Shown here piece after piece: positions 7,451-11,813 of a DNA stretch of 11,813 nt (position 1 is its first letter; every line of letters starts with the position of its first letter). The notes below the pieces were generated by a model, which made no database searches, was not told the DNA's origin, and worked only from the letters and a program-made list of their open reading frames with translations. The position numbers and the translations under genes are program-made. The stretch spans positions 1-11,813 of the forward strand of contig JAFAQO010000626.1 in NCBI GenBank assembly GCA_019246375.1, read 5' to 3'. This DNA comes from Mycobacterium sp. Lineage in GTDB: Bacteria > Actinomycetota > Actinomycetes > Mycobacteriales > Mycobacteriaceae.

Positions 7451-8950
7451 TCACGCGTCACCGGCTGTGCGCTCCCACGGCGCCGGAACCGGGAAGTAGC
7501 TCTCCAGGAACTCGCCAACCGTGCGTGCGCGCTCGGCCGCGTCCACCTCGGGGAAGCTGCCGTCGTTGAGGCAGAAGAAGTCGAACTTACGCTTCTTCAG
7601 CAACTCCGGCAGTTTCGCCAGCCCGGACCGCAATGTGGTGTCCACGTAGAGCACCTTCGCGGACTCATTCTGCACCGCCCGCCCAGTCATCAAGGCGTAG
7701 TAGTGGTACAGCGAGTTGGTCACCGAGATATCGGTGCTCGCGCGGAAGCGGCTCGCCTGAGTGCGCGCGAAGTCGTCCGGGAACTCACGTTCGAGTTCCA
7801 GCAGCACGCTCTTACGCAGCGGAGCAGCGGTGTGCTCGAGGTGGCGGGTGATGATCTTCCCGAACCTCTCCCGCAGCAGTTGCCGGTTGACGCGTGCCGC
7901 GTTCTCGAAGCCGCTGCGCTCGGGGTTGTTGCTCCCGAGACCGATGCGGGTACCAGCTTCGATGAACTTGGTGACCCCGCCGGGTGAGAAGAACATCGTC
8001 GGCACGAGCGACCGGCCGAAGAACATGTCGTCGTTGGAGTAGAGGAAATGTTCTGCCAGACCGGGGATGTGATGCAGCTGGGCCTCCACCGCGTGGCTGT
8101 TGTACACCGGCAGCGCGGACAGGTCGGTGAAGTGGTCCTCGGCGCGCACTATGGTGATCTTTGGGTGCGGAGCGAGCCATTCCGGCACAGGGGAATCGGT
8201 TGCGAGGAAAATCCGCCGCAGCCACGGCGCGAACACGTGCACTGAACGCAGGGCGTACTTCAGCTCGTCGATCTGGCGGACCCGCGCGTCGGCGTCATCC
8301 CCTTCGCCGACAACGTGATTCGCCATGTACGCCGCGCGTTGTGCGCGGAACTCCGGATCGTTGCCATCAACCCAAGAGAACACCATGTCGATGTCGAATG
8401 TGACGTCGCTTGCGTGTGGGGTGAACATCCCGGCGATGGTCGGCCACACGTGTCCGTGCAGTTCGACACTGCTGTGCACAACCTCGCTCAGCGGCAATGC
8501 CTTTCGGGTCAGCGAGTTCTCGATCGGGCAGATCGCCTGTTGCCCGTCGAACACCCAGAACTGCAGCTCCACCCCGGCAGAAGCGCCGAAACGCATGCCC
8601 GAACGCGGGCATTCGCGCTTACGGAACACACGCAGCAGTCGCGGGTCCGGCTCCGCCGACAACAAACCGTCACCGAGGTACACCGAGCGGCGCCTGGTCC
8701 CGTCGAGGACCTTGGCGTGCAGCGGCACTTCGAGGCATGCGGCCATCAAGGCGTTGGCAACTCGGCCGCGCAGGCCAATGTCCACGACGAGCGCCGGGCG
8801 CCCGTCCGCACCACGGATGAGCAAAAACGGAATGCCCGCCATGTCCAGCTCCGCGCGGACAAACAACAAGTCCTCGACCATCGCCTCATACGGGGTCAGG
8901 CGCGGCCCAAGGCTTGAGCCGAAGACGGGGACGTCGATCGTGCTGGTCAT
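7451..8950 (-). CDS. Stealth-family sugar-phosphate transferase (CpsY/Rv0806c-like)
   Basis: Stealth proteins are predicted or shown hexose-1-phosphate transferases that build phosphodiester-linked polysaccharides; GlcNAc-1-phosphotransferase is the eukaryotic relative. 499 residues. An amino-terminal accessory domain (about 1-170) is followed by the four conserved regions. CR1 is DIDMVFSWVDGNDPEF (186-201). CR2 runs from DELKYALRSV (228) to HFLYSNDDMFF (301-311). CR3 lies around ITRHLEHTAAPLRK to TNSLYHYYALMTGRA (367-425). CR4 lies around FFCLNDGSF to ESYFPVPAPWE (458-493). ATG at 8950 is chosen because an AGGTG lies 5 nt upstream and because the M-box leader sits just before it; the frame is open further up to 9103, but that start would fall inside the riboswitch. 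No signal peptide or membrane span is evident. Expression is probably set by the upstream Mg2+ riboswitch. M. tuberculosis cpsY has 532 residues and the same convergent neighbour. Confidence 0.93.
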   Translation of the reverse strand: MTSTIDVPVFGSSLGPRLTPYEAMVEDLLFVRAELDMAGIPFLLIRGADGRPALVVDIGLRGRVANALMAACLEVPLHAKVLDGTRRRSVYLGDGLLSAEPDPRLLRVFRKRECPRSGMRFGASAGVELQFWVFDGQQAICPIENSLTRKALPLSEVVHSSVELHGHVWPTIAGMFTPHASDVTFDIDMVFSWVDGNDPEFRAQRAAYMANHVVGEGDDADARVRQIDELKYALRSVHVFAPWLRRIFLATDSPVPEWLAPHPKITIVRAEDHFTDLSALPVYNSHAVEAQLHHIPGLAEHFLYSNDDMFFGRSLVPTMFFSPGGVTKFIEAGTRIGLGSNNPERSGFENAARVNRQLLRERFGKIITRHLEHTAAPLRKSVLLELEREFPDDFARTQASRFRASTDISVTNSLYHYYALMTGRAVQNESAKVLYVDTTLRSGLAKLPELLKKRKFDFFCLNDGSFPEVDAAERARTVGEFLESYFPVPAPWERTAGDA

Positions 8951-8966
8951 GGGAACACCTGCCTTC

Positions 8967-9005
8967 CACCCTCGATGTCGGTTCGAGACGCGCACGAAGA
9001 GGGTG
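8967..9005 (-). promoter_or_regulatory. Possible expression-platform hairpin of the M-box leader
   Basis: Between the M-box aptamer and the Stealth start, CACCCTC (9005-8999) can pair with GAGGGTG (8973-8967) as a perfect 7-bp stem. Its 3' arm abuts the GGAAGG/AGGTG ribosome-site region. An overlapping alternative pairs GGGCACC (about 9008-9002) with GGTG and CCC (8959-8951), which would cover the ribosome site directly. No U-tract follows, so translational control is more likely than intrinsic termination. This is inferred by eye, without energy calculation. Confidence 0.45.
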
Positions 9006-9034
9006 CCCGCGAAGCGGTGAAGCGGCGACGATGC

Positions 9035-9197
9035 CCTCACACGTTGAGCTTTGGCACTGGGCGACGTATCCCCGGCAGAGCCGGGAAAGCCACTTGGGAT
9101 CACCCCTTAAGCCGGGAAGATCTGTCCTGATCTTGGGCGTCTCTCGACGTCGTGAGATCAGTGGCCTATGTTCGTTCCGAAGCCTCGCCTAACGAGG
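9035..9197 (-). ncRNA. M-box (ykoK leader) magnesium riboswitch
   Basis: The minus strand matches the M-box aptamer consensus throughout its length, compared with the recalled B. subtilis mgtE leader. The closing helix P1 pairs CCTCGTT (9197-9191) with AACG-TGT-GAGG (9045-9035), including the bulge at the same place as in B. subtilis. In order follow GTTAGGCGAGGCT, a short hairpin TTCG-GAA-CGAA, ATAGGCCACT, and a TGATCT/AGATCA helix enclosing the conserved GAGACGCCCAA. Then come ACAGATC with TTAAGGGGTGATC, a perfect CCCGGC-TCT-GCCGGG hairpin (9085-9071), and the invariant CAGTGCCAAAGCTCAACG. M-boxes bind Mg2+ and turn expression down when it is plentiful; in M. tuberculosis they are known before Rv1535 and PE20. 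Here it precedes a Stealth gene by about 84 nt. Confidence 0.93.
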
Positions 9198-9206
9198 TGC
9201 TCACGC

Positions 9207-9235
9207 AGGATAGCTCGGGTTCGAACTCCCGGCAA
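9207..9235 (-). promoter_or_regulatory. SigA-type promoter for the M-box/Stealth transcript
   Basis: Minus strand: TTGCCG (-35, 9235-9230), a 17-nt spacer, then TATCCT (-10, 9212-9207). The predicted first transcribed base is about 9200, three bases before the M-box P1 helix begins. Correct spacing, both hexamers near consensus and the position relative to the riboswitch support it together. The spacer contains a TTCGAA palindrome of unknown meaning. Confidence 0.7.
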
Positions 9236-9378
9236 CCATGCTGGGCCGCAGCAAAACGGCAGCAACATGCTGAAAGCGGAAATTGACCCCTGCGCAGGTG
9301 GCTGCCACCGATAAATGATCGAATTGGCACGCCATCAATGGTTTCACCGGCGCCGTCACAGGTGGGCAACGGCCAATG
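9236..9378. other. Intergenic tail between the Stealth promoter and the NADAR gene; no gene seen
   Basis: The whole 428-bp gap 8951-9378 is accounted for on its left side by leader, M-box and promoter. The remaining 143 bp carry no recognisable coding sequence. The only structure noted is a perfect inverted repeat GGTGGC-T-GCCACC (9297-9309), possibly an operator. Composition is slightly less GC-rich than the flanking genes. Confidence 0.4.
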
Positions 9379-9849
9379 TCAGCAACCCAGGGCCGTCAGC
9401 CGTAGTCGAGCGGCCATCAGGATGACGCCGAGCGCGTTTGCGCCGGGAATATCGCAATGCTCGTCGCAGCTACACGAACCCCAGGTTTGGTCATGCCAGG
9501 TGTTTCCTTCCACCAGCAGCGACCCTTCAGTGGCAAGCAAGCGGCGAGCCAGCTCGGCGTTGTGATCGAACTTCGCGCGAACCACCTCTTCCATCGCCAC
9601 GAATTTGGCGCCGGCTTCCCAGCCGTCGACCAAAGGCGCGGCCCGGCCGATTCGCTTGGCCTGCGCCGGATCGTCGGTGTCACGGATCGCGGCGATGGCT
9701 GATGCATCTCGCGTCTTGGCCGCGGCGAAGGCGTGCTCGCTCGTCGCGTATAGCCAACCTCTATGCGGGGTGGGAGCTGCAGCAAAATTCGAAAGAAACA
9801 AGTAGTCACCCGAAAAGGTGTCGATGACCGGAATATGAAGCGCGTTAAT
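9379..9849 (-). CDS. NADAR-domain protein (YbiA-like), apparent ATT start
   Basis: NADAR proteins act on ADP-ribose-type N-glycosides; some are antitoxins removing ADP-ribose from guanine in DNA, others (YbiA) process riboflavin-pathway intermediates. From ATT at 9849 the product is 156 residues, the usual domain length. Seen: DTFSGDYLFLSNF (10-22), the conserved YATSEHAF with Glu38 (34-41), KTRD, KRIGRAAPLVDGW (65-77), AMEEVVRAKFDHN (85-97), LLATEGSLLVEGNTWHDQTWG (104-124), a Cys cluster CSCDEHC (126-132) and GANALGVILMAAR (136-148). The frame is open from 9888 with no ATG or GTG. The only usual-type start, TTG at 9801, would cut off the conserved DTFSGDY. GGAGG at 9860-9856 sits 6 nt before the ATT. 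Same strand as prcA, 100 nt downstream. No DarT-type toxin is nearby. Confidence 0.85.
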   Translation of the reverse strand: MNALHIPVIDTFSGDYLFLSNFAAAPTPHRGWLYATSEHAFAAAKTRDASAIAAIRDTDDPAQAKRIGRAAPLVDGWEAGAKFVAMEEVVRAKFDHNAELARRLLATEGSLLVEGNTWHDQTWGSCSCDEHCDIPGANALGVILMAARLRLTALGC

Positions 9850-9853
9850 CGGG

Positions 9854-9860
9854 CACCTCC
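9854..9860 (-). promoter_or_regulatory. Strong ribosome binding site (GGAGGTG) before the NADAR ATT codon
   Basis: GGAGG lies 6 nt upstream of ATT at 9849-9847. It decides the start: the GTG within GGAGGTG reads only two further codons before TAA in another frame, and no other start codon is suitably placed. Confidence 0.6.
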
Positions 9861-9949
9861 GCAGCTTGCACTTCCACTGTGCGCCAAGCTACGCGAGACG
9901 CCGGACAGACGTCGGCGCGAAAACGTGTGGCGGAACCCGAGCCCCTGAA

Positions 9950-10705
9950 CTACTTCGACGACTTGCCGCTACCCGAGCCGGAGCCGCTGGGTTTCGGCAG
10001 CAGTGAATCCAGCGCGGACCCGGTGATGCGCCGAAACGCGCGCCGCGGCCGCTTTGCGTCGAGGATGGCCACCTCCAAGGAGGACACCCCCAGGCTGGGC
10101 TGATCGCTGCCGGAACCGGAGCTCTCGCTGCTGCCTGCGCGCAGCGCCTCGACCGCGATTCGGACCGCGTCGGTCAGGTCGGCGTTTTCGGCGTAGGAGT
10201 CTTTGAGCGCGGTGGTGATCGGCTCGGTTGTACCGCCCATCACGACGAAATGCGGCTCGTCGGCGATCGACCCGTCGTAGGTGATCCGGTACAGCTCCGG
10301 CGGTTTCGTCTCGCCGTAGTGAGCGACCTCGGCCACGCACAATTCAACCTCGTAGGGCTTGGCCTGTTCGGTGAAGATGGTGCCCAGCGTCTGGGCGTAC
10401 ACGTTGGCCAGCTGCCGGCCGGTGACGTCGCGGCGGTCATAGGCGTAGCCGCGGGTATCGGCGAACTGGATCCCGCCGCGGCGCAGGTTGTCGAACTCGT
10501 TAAACTTGCCCGCCGCAGCGAAGCCGACACGGTCGTAGAGCTCGCTGATCTTCTGCAGTGACCGCGACGGGTTCTCGGCGACGAACAGAACGCCGCCGGC
10601 GTAAGCCAGCGCGACCACGCTGCGGCCCCGCGCGATGCCCTTGCGCGCGAGCTCGCTGCGCTCGCGCATCGCCTGCTCGGGCGAAATGAAGTACGGAAAG
10701 CTCAC
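9950..10705 (-). CDS. prcA: PrcA, proteasome 20S alpha subunit
   Basis: Forms the two outer rings of the 20S core and gates substrate entry; the regulators Mpa and Bpa dock on it. 251 residues (248 in M. tuberculosis). Starts [23 protein letters not shown], the gating amino-terminus, followed by the alpha-type fold with [37 protein letters not shown] and [19 protein letters not shown]. The region ahead of the carboxy-terminus ends [15 protein letters not shown]. The tail then turns into a Gly/Ser repeat with basic end ([15 protein letters not shown]), unlike the acidic Gln/Ser-rich tail recalled for M. tuberculosis. A second Ser/Gly run lies at about 199-207. It overlaps prcB by GTGA, so the two subunits are translationally coupled. 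Confidence 0.97.
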   Translation of the reverse strand: MSFPYFISPEQAMRERSELARKGIARGRSVVALAYAGGVLFVAENPSRSLQKISELYDRVGFAAAGKFNEFDNLRRGGIQFADTRGYAYDRRDVTGRQLANVYAQTLGTIFTEQAKPYEVELCVAEVAHYGETKPPELYRITYDGSIADEPHFVVMGGTTEPITTALKDSYAENADLTDAVRIAVEALRAGSSESSGSGSDQPSLGVSSLEVAILDAKRPRRAFRRITGSALDSLLPKPSGSGSGSGKSSK

Positions 10706-11604
10706 GAGTCACCCCGCGACCGCTCGGCATCGGGCCCGAACGTATCGCTTCGCGACCGGCGTTCGATGACCTCGCGCGCCAACTCCGCGATGCGCTGCTC
10801 GGGCACGTCGACCGCGCCGTCCACGCCGATGGTGACCGCGGTCGGGTAGATGCCGCGAACCAGATCCGGCCCGCCGGTGGCCGAATCGTCGTCGGCGGCG
10901 TCGTAGAGCGCTTCTATGGCTACCCGCAGCCCTGAATCGGCATCCGTCACTTGCGAGTAGAGCTTCTTCACCGACGACTTGGCGAAGATCGACCCCGAAC
11001 CCACGGCCTGGTAGCCCTCTTCTTCGATGTTCCAGCCGCCGGCGGCGTCGAACGACACGATGCGGCCCGCCTTCTGCGGGTCCGGGTCGTCGATGTCGAA
11101 GCCGACCAGCAGCGGTAGCGCGACCAAGCCCTGCATCGCCGCGCCCAGGTTGCCGCGAACCATGATCGCGAGCCGGTTGACCTTGCCGGCAAACGTCATC
11201 GGTACGCCTTCGAGCTTCTCGTAGTGCTCGAGTTCGACCGCGTAGAGCCGGGCGAACTCAACGGCGATCGCCGCAGTGCCGGCGATGCCGGTCGCTGTGT
11301 AGTCGTCGGTGATGTAGACCTTCTGCATGTCGCGCCCGGCAATCATGTTGCCCTGGGTCGAGCGCCGGTCGCCGGCGATGACGACACCGCCTGGGTATTT
11401 CAGAGCCACGATCGTGGTGCCGTGCGGTAGTTGGGCACCGGGCGCTATGCTGCCGGGCGCTACGCCGCCACCCGTGGCCACCGGCAATAGCTCCGGCGCC
11501 TGGCGGCGCAGGAAGTCAGTGAACGAGGACAGGTCTACAGGGCTAGCTGGGGCTCCGGGGAATGCTGAGTTAGTGGCCAGGTGATCGCGGAACGGCCAGG
11601 TCAC
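10702..11604 (-). CDS. prcB: PrcB, proteasome 20S beta subunit (threonine protease)
   Basis: Catalytic subunit of the inner rings. 300 residues (291 in M. tuberculosis). A propeptide of 62 residues ends in QLPHG, and autocleavage before Thr63 ([17 protein letters not shown]) exposes the active-site threonine. Lys95 of the conserved GRDMQKVY and the [10 protein letters not shown] and [20 protein letters not shown] stretches are typical of the family. The propeptide is about 5 residues longer than the 57 of M. tuberculosis, mostly from a Gly/Ala/Pro-rich stretch at 42-58. Its GTG start lies in a GTGA overlap with the pup stop, and its stop overlaps the prcA start the same way. Confidence 0.98.
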   Translation of the reverse strand: MTWPFRDHLATNSAFPGAPASPVDLSSFTDFLRRQAPELLPVATGGGVAPGSIAPGAQLPHGTTIVALKYPGGVVIAGDRRSTQGNMIAGRDMQKVYITDDYTATGIAGTAAIAVEFARLYAVELEHYEKLEGVPMTFAGKVNRLAIMVRGNLGAAMQGLVALPLLVGFDIDDPDPQKAGRIVSFDAAGGWNIEEEGYQAVGSGSIFAKSSVKKLYSQVTDADSGLRVAIEALYDAADDDSATGGPDLVRGIYPTAVTIGVDGAVDVPEQRIAELAREVIERRSRSDTFGPDAERSRGDS

Positions 11605-11795
11605 TGTCCGCCCTTTTGGACGTACGCGCGGACGAAGTCCTCGGCATTCTCCTCGAGCACGTCGTCGATCTCGTCGAGCAGATCGTCGGTTTCCTCGGTC
11701 AGCTTCTCGCGACGCTCTTGGCCCGCGGCGGCGTTGGCGGCGAATTCGTCCTCTTCGCCGCCGCCACCGCCACGCTTGGTCTGCTCCTGCGCCAT
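11601..11795 (-). CDS. pup: Pup, prokaryotic ubiquitin-like protein
   Basis: Intrinsically disordered protein tag that PafA attaches to lysines and that the ATPase Mpa recognises to feed targets into the proteasome. 64 residues, exactly the M. tuberculosis length. Seen: an amino-terminal basic/Gly-rich stretch ([17 protein letters not shown]), the Mpa-binding helical segment rich in Glu/Asp/Leu (about 21-51, [19 protein letters not shown]) and the carboxy-terminal GGQ. The terminal Gln must be deamidated by Dop before ligation. The dop gene is expected just upstream, outside the window. Stop codon overlaps the prcB GTG. Confidence 0.99.
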   Translation of the reverse strand: MAQEQTKRGGGGGEEDEFAANAAAGQERREKLTEETDDLLDEIDDVLEENAEDFVRAYVQKGGQ

Positions 11796-11800
11796 CGCCG

Positions 11801-11806
11801 CCTCCT
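11801..11806 (-). promoter_or_regulatory. Ribosome binding site of pup (AGGAGG)
   Basis: AGGAGG lies 5 nt before the pup ATG. A near-ideal site suits a highly expressed protein tag at the head of the coupled pup-prcB-prcA run. Confidence 0.75.
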
Positions 11807-11813
11807 GCTTGCT

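Noticed and set aside
8951..9103. Amino-terminal extension of the Stealth protein to an upstream start at 9103
   Set aside because: It would begin inside the M-box aptamer, has no ribosome site and no family-like sequence; the ATG at 8950 has an AGGTG at proper spacing.
9213..9238. tRNA T-arm-like GGTTCGAAC...CAACCA, possible tRNA remnant or attachment site
   Set aside because: The stem has mismatches, no anticodon or D arm precedes it, and the bases are explained by the spacer and -35 of the Stealth promoter.
9276..9296. GCGGAAATTGACCCC-type sequence recalling an IS21-like element end
   Set aside because: No partner end, target duplication or transposase remnant was found.
9895..9925. CGCCG...CGGCG hairpin after prcA as an intrinsic terminator
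   Set aside because: The stem is only 5 bp with a 9-nt loop and no U-tract follows on the minus strand.

Overview
The window comes from a high-GC Mycobacterium, probably a slow grower. Gene content and order match the proteasome/Pup region of the M. tuberculosis chromosome (about Rv2092c to Rv2111c). The proteins read as close homologues of the M. tuberculosis ones, and the pafB-pafC gap holds a 53-bp tandem repeat of the MIRU type known from slow growers. Homology calls come from recalled family sequences and motifs, not from a search.

Layout, right to left in the direction of transcription of most genes (minus strand): pup, prcB and prcA are joined by GTGA stop/start overlaps (11795-9950). 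A NADAR-domain gene follows (9849-9379), apparently starting at AUU. Next is a promoter and a full M-box (ykoK-type) magnesium riboswitch (about 9235-9035), which leads into a Stealth-family sugar-phosphate transferase gene like cpsY/Rv0806c (8950-7451). Facing it on the plus strand, with a 3-nt gap, is a class III cyclic-nucleotide phosphodiesterase like Rv0805 (6527-7447). Beyond a 228-bp divergent gap the conserved minus-strand cluster resumes: pafA, pafB, [two 53-bp MIRU copies], pafC, tatA, tatC and the N-terminal 531 codons of helY, which runs off the left edge.

How they work together: Pup is the protein tag, PafA ligates it to lysines, and PrcA/PrcB form the 20S core that degrades tagged proteins. 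PafB and PafC are WYL-domain transcription factors that form a DNA-damage activator. TatA and TatC belong to the twin-arginine export machine. HelY is a Ski2/Mtr4-like RNA helicase. The segment between pafA and prcA (about 6312-9949) is accessory. In M. tuberculosis the same interval holds unrelated genes (PE/PPE, IS6110, a toxin-antitoxin pair), so it looks like an insertion-tolerant gap between two conserved blocks. Here it carries a phosphodiesterase/Stealth pair that in M. tuberculosis lies elsewhere (Rv0805-Rv0806c), in the same convergent orientation.

Most noteworthy are: (1) an M-box riboswitch controlling a Stealth-family gene, with a plausible SigA-type promoter and a possible ribosome-site-blocking hairpin; (2) MIRU copies between pafB and pafC that keep a chain of ATGA stop/start overlaps and encode two 18-residue micro-ORFs; (3) the apparent AUU start of the NADAR gene; (4) the relocated or duplicated Rv0805/cpsY-like module in the proteasome locus.
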